From Kistimonas asteriae (lineage in GTDB: Bacteria > Pseudomonadota > Gammaproteobacteria > Pseudomonadales > Endozoicomonadaceae): a DNA stretch of 60,675 nucleotides. Below, in pieces: positions 1 through 9,182 of this stretch; positions within the stretch are counted from its first letter, which is position 1; the number at the start of each line of letters is the position of its first letter. The stretch lies in contig NZ_JAEVHF010000025.1 in the NCBI RefSeq assembly GCF_018263925.1, positions 1 through 60,675 of the forward strand, in the 5' to 3' direction. The notes below the pieces were generated by a model. It was not told the DNA's origin and searched no databases. It was given only the letters and a program-made list of their open reading frames with translations. Made by a program: the position numbers and the translations under genes.

Positions 1-2
1 AC

Positions 3-122
3 TGTTATCGATTTAACCGGCGCTTTGATTTGAAGGCGATGGTATCAAGGCTGGGTTACATGGCTGCGCGAACCTGCCCCATGCCAGCAAGGCTTCTCAA
101 GCTGGCTGAGCCACAGTGGTAA
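3..122 (+). pseudogene. Partial transposase C-terminus, IS1595-like (cut by window edge)
   Basis: Frame 3 is open from the window edge to a TAA at 120-122 and gives 39 residues that begin CYRFNRRFDLKAM and end LLKLAEPQW. The FNRRFDL block followed by a basic, Pro-rich tail is what I recall from the end of IS1595-family DDE transposases. The catalytic domain lies outside the window, so it is not possible to say whether the element is intact. The family name comes from memory of the tail motif alone. Confidence 0.6.
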
Positions 123-149
123 TCAGGAAATATTATATCGAGCTGCCGT

Positions 150-386
150 TTAAGACAGCTCATCCTCGTCAATAACTTTCTGATCACGCTGTGGGGCAGC
201 ATCATCTGCACTGAGCAGACCAAAAGCAGCAAACATAAACCACCAGCAGAAACCGAAAAAAACCTGCCACTCCGGCAATAGCCCCACCTCAGCAAATGTG
301 ATTAGATAAGCCACCCTATTCGCACAACTGTTCAAAACCGAGCTACCGAGGCCCATGCTCCGCTGGTCAATATATGACCGAGCCAC
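150..386 (-). CDS. Possible remnant of a membrane protein C-terminus
   Basis: This 78-codon minus-strand frame has a hydrophobic stretch (VFFGFCWWFMFAAFGLL, roughly residues 42-58) followed by a charged tail ending VIDEDELS. That pattern resembles the C-terminal helix and cytoplasmic tail of a membrane protein. No convincing ribosome binding site precedes it and I do not recognise a family. It lies between an IS tail and the RIO kinase gene, so it is more likely a leftover 3' end than a complete small gene. Confidence 0.22.
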   Translation of the reverse strand: MARSYIDQRSMGLGSSVLNSCANRVAYLITFAEVGLLPEWQVFFGFCWWFMFAAFGLLSADDAAPQRDQKVIDEDELS

Positions 387-589
387 ACCTTCGGGCGGTA
401 GTGTGGGTGCGCTTTTTCCACATAGGATCTGTTACACAAACAGAGACCGCATAGCGAGTTCGCCCACGGCAAGATCATGAAACCTCTTGCCCCTTATACG
501 GTGATATTTTTGACCCAAAGATACAATCAAGTACAGAACGTACTCTATCAAGTAAGTTTTGATAGCCGACCACACTTAGCAGGACGTCC
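387..589. other. Intergenic stretch upstream of the RIO kinase gene
   Basis: I see no coding frame with a plausible start here. The last 90 bases are AT-richer and include TACAAT (522-527), a possible -10 element, but no good -35 stands at the right distance. AGGAC at 581-585 is the likely ribosome binding site of the next gene. Confidence 0.3.
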
Positions 590-1447
590 GTGAAAATACC
601 CAAACGCCTACAGCCCCTCGTTGATGATGGTTTAATCGATGCCGTTATCAGCCGACTCATGAGCGGCAAAGAAGCCGATGTATTCATTGTCCGCTGTGGT
701 GACAATATTCGTTGCGCCAAAGTCTATAAAGATGCAATGAAACGCAGCTTTAAAAAAGCGGCACAATACCAGGAAGGGAAAAAAGTTCGCAGTGGCCGTA
801 AAGCGCGAGCCATGGAAAAACATTCAAATTATGGCCGCCAGCAACAGGAAATCATTTGGCAGAGTGCCGAAGTGGATGCCTTAACCCTTTTAGCCAGTGT
901 GGGTGTGCGCGTACCCGAAACGTTCTGTTGCGTTGATGGCGTACTATTAATGGAATTGGTCACCGATGCAGCGGGCGACGTTGCACCACGGCTCGGTGAT
1001 GTTGCGTTGTCGGAAGAGCAGGCGATTCGAGATCACACCCTCATGATGCATTACATTATGCTCATGCTTTGTGCGGGTCTTGTGCACGGTGATCTATCAG
1101 AATTCAATGTACTGGTTGATGACCATGGTCCGGTGATTATCGACCTGCCACAGGCGGTTAATGCTGCCTCGAATAATAACGCGCAAGCCATGTTCGCCCG
1201 TGACGTCAACAATATGCGTCGCTATTATGGCGCATTTGCACCCGCCTTATTACACACGCAATACGCCAAGGAAATGTGGGCGCTGTTTGAAGAGGGTGAC
1301 TTAACACCTGGCTCCACGCTCACTGGTGAGTTTGAAGATGACAGCAACAGCGCTGATGTAGATGCCTTGCTGGAAGAAATCGAAGCAGTGAAGCAAGAAG
1401 AGCAGGAACGACAAGCGTTCATCAATAACGCTAAGGAAGACGAATAA
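590..1447 (+). CDS. RIO1-family serine protein kinase (PA4780-like)
   Basis: This is a 285-residue atypical kinase of the RIO family, predicted to be cytoplasmic. The N-terminus carries the RIO signature (LMSGKEADVF, residues 23-32) and the ATP-binding Lys in CAKVYK (residue 44). The catalytic loop is HGDLSEFN (166-173) with Asp168 and Asn173, and the metal-binding Asp185 is in IIDLPQ. The C-terminus (about 230-285) is acidic and likely coiled. Translation starts at GTG 590, four bases after AGGAC. The physiological substrate of bacterial RIO kinases is not settled, so only ATPase/Ser kinase activity is claimed. It stands alone, with no operon partner on its strand within 180 bases. Confidence 0.9.
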   Translation: MKIPKRLQPLVDDGLIDAVISRLMSGKEADVFIVRCGDNIRCAKVYKDAMKRSFKKAAQYQEGKKVRSGRKARAMEKHSNYGRQQQEIIWQSAEVDALTLLASVGVRVPETFCCVDGVLLMELVTDAAGDVAPRLGDVALSEEQAIRDHTLMMHYIMLMLCAGLVHGDLSEFNVLVDDHGPVIIDLPQAVNAASNNNAQAMFARDVNNMRRYYGAFAPALLHTQYAKEMWALFEEGDLTPGSTLTGEFEDDSNSADVDALLEEIEAVKQEEQERQAFINNAKEDE

Positions 1448-1628
1448 GTTTAAAAAAAGAAGGTGCTGAGCGATAAAAACAAAAGGGTCAGGCCTTGAAA
1501 TCTGAATCATTTACCTAACCTGAATCACCATTCAAGCACTGGAAATACGTTCACACCCGACAAAATCTGCTACATATAGCCATTCAGGAAGCCACCTGAT
1601 TCGGTTAAGTAAAATTTACATCTAGAAA
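1448..1628. other. Intergenic stretch with a GGGTCAGGCCTTGAAATC motif
   Basis: There is no coding frame of note. At about 1487-1504 there is a GGGTCAGGCCTTGAAATC stretch. Similar GGGTCAGG(T/C)CTTGAAAT strings are, from memory, often seen flanking small tyrosine-transposase or REP-like elements in marine Gammaproteobacteria. No inverted partner is visible here. Confidence 0.2.
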
Positions 1629-1952
1629 ATGGATACCTGTATTGAAAGTGAACCGCAATTAATGATCATCGAAACCAAAACCCTGCCCGCCACCGAGGCG
1701 ACCTGCGAAAACTGCAAAGCCTGCTGTTGCCGCCTGGAAGTCATGCTGATTACCGATACCGGCGTACCCGACCGGTTTATTGAGAGGGATCAGTGGGGAG
1801 GTGAAACCATGGCGCGGTTAGCCGATGGCTGGTGTGCGGCCCTGGACCGAAACACCCTGCGCTGTACGATTTACGAGAAGCGACCCTTTATCTGCCGCGA
1901 ATTTGAAATGGGAGACTACGAATGTCTTTCGGAACGCGCCGCCAATATGTAA
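1629..1952 (+). CDS. YkgJ-family cysteine cluster protein
   Basis: This small cytoplasmic protein of 107 residues belongs to the YkgJ/zinc- or iron-chelating family. The family motif is CENCKACCCRLEV (residues 26-38). It is followed by a conserved WCAALD (68-73) and by CTIYEKRPFICREFEMGD (79-96), which supplies the distal cysteines. Family members are thought to bind Zn or an Fe-S cluster through these residues; the precise role is unknown. No strong ribosome binding site precedes the first ATG, and the Met at codon 12 (1662) is an alternative start. No neighbour suggests a pathway. Confidence 0.8.
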   Translation: MDTCIESEPQLMIIETKTLPATEATCENCKACCCRLEVMLITDTGVPDRFIERDQWGGETMARLADGWCAALDRNTLRCTIYEKRPFICREFEMGDYECLSERAANM

Positions 1953-2110
1953 ATGGCATAGTACGGAGAGCTTCAAAGGCTCAGCGATAGAACGTGCATT
2001 CTCCTGTCAGGTCGAATGAACGTTTTCCACGAGGGCATCGCAAAACGATTCCCTCCAACGGCGGCCAGCCTCCAGTGGTACAACAGCACTTACCGGAAAA
2101 ACCCCGATCG

Positions 2111-2338
2111 CTATACCGCCTCGACCTCCTCCAGGGCTTCCATTAGCACCTCTCTCACCTGTTTTTGTAGTGCCTGGCTTTTTTCTGTCGTCAAACTGGC
2201 TCGCCGAAGCTGTCGTTCAGCCTTGGCCAGCTGGGTCTTCAGGTCATCGACGTCCCGTTCAAGGGCACGCCGTTTGTCCCTCTCTTCACGCGCCCTGTCC
2301 CGCCACTTGATTGCCTGTTCTTTCCATCTTTCAGTCAT
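2111..2338 (-). CDS. Small coiled-coil hypothetical protein
   Basis: This 75-residue, highly charged protein is almost entirely predicted coiled coil (KWRDRAREERDKRRALERDV, then DLKTQLAKAERQLRR). I chose the ATG at 2338 because GGGGTG lies a few bases upstream; the frame is open for 11 further codons. No function is recognised. It has no operon partner and is separated by about 250 bases from the copper module. Confidence 0.5.
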   Translation of the reverse strand: MTERWKEQAIKWRDRAREERDKRRALERDVDDLKTQLAKAERQLRRASLTTEKSQALQKQVREVLMEALEEVEAV

Positions 2339-2585
2339 TGGTTCACCCCGGTGCCTGATGGTGATCCTCACTTATTTTTCACAACAATGGCTCTGCGATT
2401 GCCTGCACAGGTTACTGCGAATAAGCGACGACTAACAGGGCTGAATGTGTCCATAAAGCGACATTGTTACCATATCCTTTCATCATACCCTATCGCATGA
2501 AACGACATTTGACGTTGAGAGCCGAAACGCTACCCCCAACGTCAGTGTCCATTTACCCGTTTTGCTTCAAGATCACAGACCGGTC

Positions 2586-3032
2586 TTAATGCGAGGCATA
2601 CACGCTGGTCTTCCCATCTTTGGTATAACTGATGGTGTTATACGCATCCTTCCGATCCCCATACTCCATCCCCGGGGAGCCCATCGGCATACCGGGCACG
2701 GCCAGCCCGCGAATGGCCGGTTTTTCCGTCAGCATGCGCTTGATATCAGACGCTGGCACATGCCCTTCCACCGCGTAGCCACCGACAAACGCCGTATGGC
2801 AGGAACCCAGCCCGTAAGGCAGGTTGGCTTTCTCCTTGTACTGGGCAATATCCTGCACATTGTGGTTCATCACCTTGAAACCGTTGGCCTCCAGGTGGTC
2901 TGACCACTCCGTGCAGCAACCGCAGGTCGGCGTTTTGTACACCATCACCATGGGAAACGATTCCTCCGCGAAGCCGTTCATGGATGCCATGGTCAATACC
3001 GACCCTAACAGCAGTGATTTAACATTTTTCAT
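2586..3032 (-). CDS. DUF411 periplasmic metal-binding protein
   Basis: This 148-residue protein has an N-terminal signal peptide (KNVKSLLLGSVLTMASMNGFA, cut near FA-EE). The DUF411 domain carries YKTPTCGCC with the paired cysteines near residues 37-40, a GSCHTAFVGGY segment and GHVPA. DUF411 proteins are repeatedly linked to copper or silver resistance loci, and this one lies 66 bases beyond cusA on the same strand, so a periplasmic copper-binding role is likely. ATG 3032 is preferred over GTG 3041 because GGAG lies eight bases upstream of the ATG. Confidence 0.85.
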   Translation of the reverse strand: MKNVKSLLLGSVLTMASMNGFAEESFPMVMVYKTPTCGCCTEWSDHLEANGFKVMNHNVQDIAQYKEKANLPYGLGSCHTAFVGGYAVEGHVPASDIKRMLTEKPAIRGLAVPGMPMGSPGMEYGDRKDAYNTISYTKDGKTSVYASH

Positions 3033-3098
3033 TACATTCACTCCATTTTTTTCTAACCGGCAGCGCCTTACGACGCTGCATTGTACTTAACAAGTGAT

Positions 3099-6000
3099 TC
3101 AGGCGTCTGCCTTAACGGCTGTCCGCCCATGCCACAGGAAATAGACGGCCGGCACCAGCACCAGCGTCACGATCAGTGAACTGGTGATACCACCGATCAT
3201 CGGGCCGGCAATGCGCTGCATGATTTCCGCACCGGTGCCGTTATTCATCATCACTGGTACCAGACCAAACAGGATGGTGCAGACGGTCATCATGATCGGC
3301 CGCAACCGCAGCACAGCGCCGTCTATCACCGCATCACGAATGGCCGCCTGCGTCAGCGGCAGCCCCTGTTCCTGCCCCCGCAGACGGCAGTCGTCCAACG
3401 ACTGGTTGAGATACACCAGCATCATGATGGCATTCCCCACCGTCACCCCCGCCAGGGCGATAAACCCGACACCGACCGCGACCGACAGGTTGTACCCCTG
3501 CAGCGCCATCAGCCAGATGCCGCCTATCAGAGCAAACGGCAGCGTACCGAGAATGGCAACCACCTCGAAGGCGCGCCGGAAAGTCAGGAAGAGGATCACC
3601 GTGATGAAAAACAGGGTGGCCGGAATAATGATGCCGAGTCGTTCATTGGCCCGCTCCATGTATTCATACTGACCGGTCCACTCCAGCGCATAACCAGCCG
3701 GCAGCGTCAGTTGCTCCCGTACCAGCGCCTGCGCCTCGCGCACCCAGGAACCCAGATCCCGCCCTTCGATATCCACCAGCACGCGTCCGGCAGGCCGGGC
3801 ATTCTCGGAACGGATCGCACCGGGGCCATCCTCAATCACGATATCCGCCACATCCCCCAGGGCGATGCCCTGTCCGGACGGCGTAACGACCGGTAGGATT
3901 TCCAGTGCTTCCACCGAATCCCGGAAGCTTTGCGGATAGCGCAGGTTCACCGGGTAACGCGCCAGTCCCTCAACCGTGCTGGTGACATTCATGCCGCCAA
4001 TGGCAGAGGTCGCCACCGCCTGGATATCACTAATATTCAAGCCAAAGCGCGCCGCCCGTACCCGGTCAATATCCACACGAATATAACGACCTCCCACCAC
4101 CCGTTCCGCATAGACAGACAGTGTGCCGGGAACCACCGGCAGCAGCTGCTCCAATTCACGACCAATGCCGTCGATGCGCTTGAGGTCCGGCCCCGTCACC
4201 TGTATGCCGACCGGTGTCTTGATACCGGTGGAAAGCATGTCGATGCGCGTGCGGATCGGCATGACCCAGGCATTGCTCACACCGGGCAGTTTCACCCGCT
4301 GCTCCAGTTCCGCGCGCAGGCTTTCCGGGGTTACCCCGTCCCGCCATTCGCTGCGGGGCTTGAGCTGGACGACGGTTTCAATCATGGTCAGCGGTGAGGG
4401 GTCCGTCGCCGTTTCCGCACGACCGACCTTGCCGAACACTGTCTCCACTTCCGGGACGGTCTTGATCAGGCGGTCGGTCTGTTGCAGCAGCTCCCGGGCC
4501 TTGCCGACCGAGAGCCCGGCATAGGTGGTCGGCATGTACATCAGGTCGCCTTCGTCCAGGTCCGGCATGAATTCACTGCCCAGCTTGGTCGCCGGCCAGA
4601 GGCCGACCACCATCAGCACCAGTGCCGCAGCCACCAACCACCGGGCATGAGTCAGCGCCCCTTTAACCAGCGGGCGATAGGCCGCCATCATGACGCGGTT
4701 CACCGGATTACGCTGCTCTTCCATCACCTTGCCCCGCACCAGGTAGCCGATCAGCACCGGCACCAGGGTGATGGTCAGGCCCGCCGCCACCGCCATGGCG
4801 TAGGATTTGGTAAAGGCCAGCGGCGAGAACAACCGCCCTTCCTGCGCCTGCAGGCTGAACACCGGCATGAAACTGATCGCCTCGATCAGCAGCGAGAAGA
4901 ACAGCGGCGGCCCCACTTCCAACGACGACTGTTGCACAATCGCCCAGCGGTTGGCTGCCGTGACCTTGACCCGCTGCAGATGCTTGTGGAAGTTCTCGAT
5001 CATTACAATCGCGCCGTCCACCATGGAGCCAATCGCCACGGCAATGCCGCCCAGGGACATGATATTGGCGTTCAACCCCTGCAGGTACATGATCGAAAAT
5101 GCACCCAGAATCCCCAGAGGCAGACTGATGACCACCACCAGCGACGAACGGAAATGCAACAGGAACAGGGCGCAGATCGCCACGACGATAACAATCTGGA
5201 TCAACAGCGTATGGGTCAGGGTCGAGACCGCCTCCGAGACCAGCCTGGAACGGTCATAGGTTGTCACAATCTCTACGCCATCCGGCAGGCCCTGCTGCAA
5301 CTCGGCCAGTTTCTCCCTGACGCCCTGAATCACCTCCCGGGCATTTTCGCCGTAACGCATGACGATGATGCCACCGACCACTTCCCCTTCGCCATTCAGG
5401 TCCGCAATCCCCCGGCGCATCTGCGGGCCTTGACGGACGTCGGCGACATCCCCCACGGTCAGCGGTGTGCCTTCGGCTGTCACGGTTAATGGCACTTGCC
5501 GTATATCGTCGACGCCCTGCAAATAGCCGGTAATTCGTACGATATATTCCGCCTCGGCCATCTCGATGGCAGACGCTCCAGCCTCACGATTCCCGTTCTC
5601 CAGCGCCTGGCGAAGCGTCTGCAAAGGGATGCCGTAAGCCCGTAGTTTGTCCGGGTCCGCCACCACCTGGTACTGCCTGACCATGCCACCCACCGTGGCC
5701 ACTTCACTGACACCGGGTACCGACTGCAGCGGGTATTTCAGGTACCAGTCCTGCAGGCTGCGCAGCTGCGCCAAGTCATGCTGTCCGGTCCGGTCGACCA
5801 GGGCATAGTTGTACACCCAACCAACACCGGTGGCATCCGGCCCCAGCGCCGTGGTGGCCTCGGCCGGCAAACTCGACTGCACCTGGTTCAGGTATTCCAG
5901 CACCCGCGAGCGGGCCCAATACATATCCGTGCCATCCTCAAACAGGATGTAGACATAGGAGGTGCCAAACATGGAAGAACCCCGCACATCCACGGCACCG

Positions 6001-6230
6001 GGTACCGCCATCATCGCCGTGGTCAGTGGGTAGGTCACCTGGTCTTCCACCAGTTGCGGTGCCTGACCGGGGTAGTCTGTCTTGATAATCACCTGTACAT
6101 CCGACAGGTCCGGTAAGGCGTCCACTGGCGTGTTCCGTGTCACCCAGACCCCGGCAAACAACAGCGCCAATGCCGCCAGCAACACCAGGAAACGATTTCC
6201 CAGTGATCCGCGAATAATCGCTCCGATCAT
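3099..6230 (-). CDS. cusA: CusA-type copper/silver RND efflux pump
   Basis: This 1043-residue inner membrane RND transporter of the heavy-metal (HME) class has the expected twelve hydrophobic segments and two large periplasmic loops. The three methionines that bind Cu(I)/Ag(I) in E. coli CusA have counterparts here, in YMPTT, LTMIET and RIDMLST of the central periplasmic region. This points to monovalent copper/silver rather than Co/Zn/Cd. It should form a proton-driven tripartite pump with cusB and cusC immediately upstream. GAGGAG precedes the ATG at 6230. cusB ends only 10 bases upstream, so the genes are co-transcribed. Confidence 0.95.
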   Translation of the reverse strand: MIGAIIRGSLGNRFLVLLAALALLFAGVWVTRNTPVDALPDLSDVQVIIKTDYPGQAPQLVEDQVTYPLTTAMMAVPGAVDVRGSSMFGTSYVYILFEDGTDMYWARSRVLEYLNQVQSSLPAEATTALGPDATGVGWVYNYALVDRTGQHDLAQLRSLQDWYLKYPLQSVPGVSEVATVGGMVRQYQVVADPDKLRAYGIPLQTLRQALENGNREAGASAIEMAEAEYIVRITGYLQGVDDIRQVPLTVTAEGTPLTVGDVADVRQGPQMRRGIADLNGEGEVVGGIIVMRYGENAREVIQGVREKLAELQQGLPDGVEIVTTYDRSRLVSEAVSTLTHTLLIQIVIVVAICALFLLHFRSSLVVVISLPLGILGAFSIMYLQGLNANIMSLGGIAVAIGSMVDGAIVMIENFHKHLQRVKVTAANRWAIVQQSSLEVGPPLFFSLLIEAISFMPVFSLQAQEGRLFSPLAFTKSYAMAVAAGLTITLVPVLIGYLVRGKVMEEQRNPVNRVMMAAYRPLVKGALTHARWLVAAALVLMVVGLWPATKLGSEFMPDLDEGDLMYMPTTYAGLSVGKARELLQQTDRLIKTVPEVETVFGKVGRAETATDPSPLTMIETVVQLKPRSEWRDGVTPESLRAELEQRVKLPGVSNAWVMPIRTRIDMLSTGIKTPVGIQVTGPDLKRIDGIGRELEQLLPVVPGTLSVYAERVVGGRYIRVDIDRVRAARFGLNISDIQAVATSAIGGMNVTSTVEGLARYPVNLRYPQSFRDSVEALEILPVVTPSGQGIALGDVADIVIEDGPGAIRSENARPAGRVLVDIEGRDLGSWVREAQALVREQLTLPAGYALEWTGQYEYMERANERLGIIIPATLFFITVILFLTFRRAFEVVAILGTLPFALIGGIWLMALQGYNLSVAVGVGFIALAGVTVGNAIMMLVYLNQSLDDCRLRGQEQGLPLTQAAIRDAVIDGAVLRLRPIMMTVCTILFGLVPVMMNNGTGAEIMQRIAGPMIGGITSSLIVTLVLVPAVYFLWHGRTAVKADA

Positions 6231-6240
6231 GGTTATCTCC

Positions 6241-7758
6241 TCAGTGCCCCATCTGGCTGTGGTCCATCATTTCATGGTTCATCTCACCATGATTCATCTG
6301 ACTGTGATCCATTACCTCATGGCTCATCTCGCCCTTTTCCATCGCCACGATCTGGTAACTACCTGCCGGTGTTTTTTCCATTTCAAAGCGTATAGCCTGC
6401 CCCTCATCAAATGCACTGATGCCAACCTCCGGCGACAGATCGAAGTCCATGGTCATGGCGGGCCAGCCCCATTCGGGTACCGGGTCATGGGTAATCGTGA
6501 GCACACCGTCTTTCTTTTGATCCAGCGTGCCCGCTGTCCAGACACGATCACGGGCTGAGGACTCATACCGGCTCAGGTCTGCCGTCACGCTGGATTCCGA
6601 ATCCAGCAGGAACTGGGCCGAGGTAACAACCCGCTCGCCCTGGTGCAGGCCCCGCAGAATCTCAACCTGTCCACTGACAACCCGGCCACTGTCCACCCGG
6701 ACAGAGCGGAACTGGCCATTACCCAGATCCTTGACCACCCGTTCCTGGTCACCGGTTCGGATCAACGCTTCACTGGGGATGGTCAGCGCCTCAAACGCGT
6801 CGGTCACAATACTGACCCGGGAGTACATGTTGGGTTTCAGTGCATCATCGGGATTATCAAACCGGAGTCGCACACGCAAGCTGCGGGTTTGTGGGTCCAG
6901 TTCCGGATAGACATAATCCACCGAGCCCTGCCACGTTTTACCCGGCAGGTAGTCCACGGTCATGGTCGCCGCCTGACCGGCCCGAATCAGCGGCGACTGA
7001 CGTTCAAACACATCCGCCACTACCCAGATGGACGCCATACTGGCCAGTTCAACCAGCAGGCTGGATGGATTGATATAACCGCCCTCACGGATATTGAGCT
7101 GCGAAACATAGCCATCCTGTGGTGCATAAACCGATAACGCTCGTTCAATACGTCGGTTGCTGACGATGCGGCTGATGGTCTGTTCAGGCACATCCAGTGC
7201 GGCAAGCCGCTCGCGGGATGCCTTGATCAACCCGGTATTGCCGGAGCGAAGCGCCGACAGCAACTCCTCCTGGGCATTGACCAGCGCCGGTGAGTAAAGG
7301 TCAAACAGTTTGTCGCCCTTTCGCACATCATCGCCAACTGACGACAGCTGCAGGTTTTCCACCCAGCCCTGCACCCGGCTGTTGATCTGCAGCAGGCTGT
7401 CTTCGTTATAACCAATGCGCCCGACCGTACGGATCTGTGGCTCAAGGGTCTTCAGGCTCGCGGTTTCAGTGCGCACCCCAAGGTTGTTCTGAACCGCTGA
7501 AGAGATAGTCACTGTGCCTGGCGTAGTGTCTGCTGCACCCGCCTCCTCATAGACCGGTACCAGATCCATACCCATCGGGGATTGACCCGGCTGGTCGCGC
7601 CGGTAATTGGGATCCATCGGCGCCACCCAATAAAGTGGTTTTTTTTCCTGGGCATCCACTGCTATCGCGCCACTGTGCGGTGCCAAAACATACTGGGCCG
7701 CCATACCGGCGGAAAAGGCAACCGCCGACGCCAGACTGATCAATGTGATTGTCTTCAT
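6241..7758 (-). CDS. cusB: CusB-type membrane fusion protein with fused CusF-like domain
   Basis: This periplasmic adaptor links CusA to the outer membrane channel. It is 505 residues, about 100 longer than E. coli CusB. In order: a signal/anchor segment; a small heavy-metal-binding domain (YWVAPMDPNYR ... GQSPMGMDLVPVYE); the barrel-sandwich and alpha-hairpin adaptor core; a C-terminal CusF-like fold (DGVLTITHDPVPEWGWPAMTM followed by an RFEM segment); and a tail rich in His and Met (repeats of MxHxxMxH). The W and M residues of the CusF part match the Cu(I) site of CusF. Its start codon overlaps the stop of cusC by one base (TAATG). Confidence 0.93.
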   Translation of the reverse strand: MKTITLISLASAVAFSAGMAAQYVLAPHSGAIAVDAQEKKPLYWVAPMDPNYRRDQPGQSPMGMDLVPVYEEAGAADTTPGTVTISSAVQNNLGVRTETASLKTLEPQIRTVGRIGYNEDSLLQINSRVQGWVENLQLSSVGDDVRKGDKLFDLYSPALVNAQEELLSALRSGNTGLIKASRERLAALDVPEQTISRIVSNRRIERALSVYAPQDGYVSQLNIREGGYINPSSLLVELASMASIWVVADVFERQSPLIRAGQAATMTVDYLPGKTWQGSVDYVYPELDPQTRSLRVRLRFDNPDDALKPNMYSRVSIVTDAFEALTIPSEALIRTGDQERVVKDLGNGQFRSVRVDSGRVVSGQVEILRGLHQGERVVTSAQFLLDSESSVTADLSRYESSARDRVWTAGTLDQKKDGVLTITHDPVPEWGWPAMTMDFDLSPEVGISAFDEGQAIRFEMEKTPAGSYQIVAMEKGEMSHEVMDHSQMNHGEMNHEMMDHSQMGH

Positions 7759-9056
7759 TACAGTTCCCTCTTCTCGTCGGACAGCGGCGGGTAGCCTGCT
7801 GACAGCAGATAATGCAGTCGCGCTTCACTCTGCCGGGTATCAGCCTGAAGCCGTTTATAAGCCAGGGTGAGATCCAACCGGGATTGATAGGCCTGTATCA
7901 CGCTGGTGAAATCCGCGGTATCGGCCTGGTAGGCCTTAAGTGCTGCATCTGCCTGACGCGTAACGGTGGGTAAGAGCTGGGTCTTGTAGAGTGCAAGGCG
8001 ATCTTTCAGCCCGTTATAGCGGGCGGCCTCTGCCTGCAACGTCCCCTGCAACTCTTGCAGTGTATTCAGGCGCGTGGCCGTACTGGCTTCACGCCGGTAC
8101 TGGCTGGCGGACAGCAGGCGATCCTGACGAATGCCGGTGAACAGCGGGATATCCAGCATCACCATGGCGGAGAACCGGTCACGGTTATCGATCCCCATTC
8201 CCCCCATATCACCCTGTTCGCGACCATAGGTCAGCTCAACGCCCCACTGCGGCTTATAACTCTCCCTGGCCAGGGCGATATCCTGCTCGGACTGGTCAAT
8301 GGCAAGGTCAGTCACCCGAACCAGTGGATGGGATAGCAGTGCCTGGTCCGTGATCGCGGGCAATGCTGGCAAGGTGGGCAATGTCTCACTGACAGACACC
8401 ACCGGCTGCTGATTCAGCCAACGCGCCAACCGGGCGCGACTCTCATTGGCGCTTGCTGCGGCAGTGGCCATGCGATCATCCAGCCGCGACAGCACCACTT
8501 CCGCCTGCAGCACATCCTGCTGGGTTTTACGACCCTGGCTATACATGGACTCTGTGACCGTCACCAGGCTTTCAAACAGGTAACGATCCAGATGCAGCTG
8601 TTGTAATGACTGTTGCCAGTACCAGGCATCCAGCCAGGCCAGGCGGACATCCCGTACTACAGACAAACGACGATCGTCTGCCTGCAGGCTGGCGGCGGTC
8701 TCCTGCAACTCACCTTTACGGCGGAGGATGGTGGCGTTGTCGCCCCGGGGCAACATCTGCTCAAGTTTCAGCTCAAGCATGCCCTGGTCAAAGGGATCCA
8801 GGTTATCCCCCGGCAGGTTCATGGTGCCGATGGAAAGCTTGGGATCGGCCCAGCTCTCTGCGGCAACCGCCTGCTCGGAAAAGGCACGGGCCTGTGCCTG
8901 CAGGGCGCGGGTGCCGGCATCAGCCGACAGCGCCTGCTGTTCGGCAACCGTCAATGAAAGCGGGCTGGCAGACGCCGACAGCGCAAGGACCGACCACCAC
9001 GCCAGCCAAAGCGGGTTACGGTTCGGGGTCGCCCAAAAGCGACGTAAGAAAAACAT
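7758..9056 (-). CDS. cusC: CusC-type TolC-family outer membrane efflux protein
   Basis: This outer membrane channel of about 432 residues belongs to the TolC/OEP family. It has an N-terminal signal sequence (WLAWWSVLALSASASP) and two repeated helical OEP halves with long alpha-helical stretches. I chose ATG 9056, which has GGAG seven bases upstream; the frame stays open to a GTG at 9083. It is the first gene of the cusCBA run and should take copper ions across the outer membrane. I see no lipobox, unlike E. coli CusC, so it is probably not a lipoprotein. Confidence 0.9.
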   Translation of the reverse strand: MFFLRRFWATPNRNPLWLAWWSVLALSASASPLSLTVAEQQALSADAGTRALQAQARAFSEQAVAAESWADPKLSIGTMNLPGDNLDPFDQGMLELKLEQMLPRGDNATILRRKGELQETAASLQADDRRLSVVRDVRLAWLDAWYWQQSLQQLHLDRYLFESLVTVTESMYSQGRKTQQDVLQAEVVLSRLDDRMATAAASANESRARLARWLNQQPVVSVSETLPTLPALPAITDQALLSHPLVRVTDLAIDQSEQDIALARESYKPQWGVELTYGREQGDMGGMGIDNRDRFSAMVMLDIPLFTGIRQDRLLSASQYRREASTATRLNTLQELQGTLQAEAARYNGLKDRLALYKTQLLPTVTRQADAALKAYQADTADFTSVIQAYQSRLDLTLAYKRLQADTRQSEARLHYLLSAGYPPLSDEKREL

Positions 9057-9143
9057 GGTGTTTCTCCGTTGAGGAGCTGTCACGCCAAACGGCCAGCCAG
9101 TATAAAAACGTCAACACAGGCGCAGGCTAACAACAGCTCATGG

Positions 9144-9173
9144 GCAATAACGGGTTTAAATCAGGGTTATTGC
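9144..9173. promoter_or_regulatory. Dyad symmetry upstream of cusCBA
   Basis: Perfect 8-base arms GCAATAAC (9144-9151) and GTTATTGC (9166-9173) flank a 14-base spacer. The dyad lies directly after the stop of the Met/Cys-rich gene and about 90 bases before cusC. It could be a weak terminator for the first gene or an operator for the pump operon. No U-tract follows, which favours an operator. Confidence 0.4.
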
Positions 9174-9182
9174 GTCAACGGA

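Noticed and set aside
1825..2019. 64-codon frame in the YkgJ-type gene
   Set aside because: It overlaps the Cys-cluster gene in another frame and has no independent support.
4482..5489. 335-codon plus-strand frame inside cusA
   Set aside because: It is antisense to the RND pump core, His/Gln/Arg-rich, and has no family features. The strong match of the minus strand to CusA explains the open frame.
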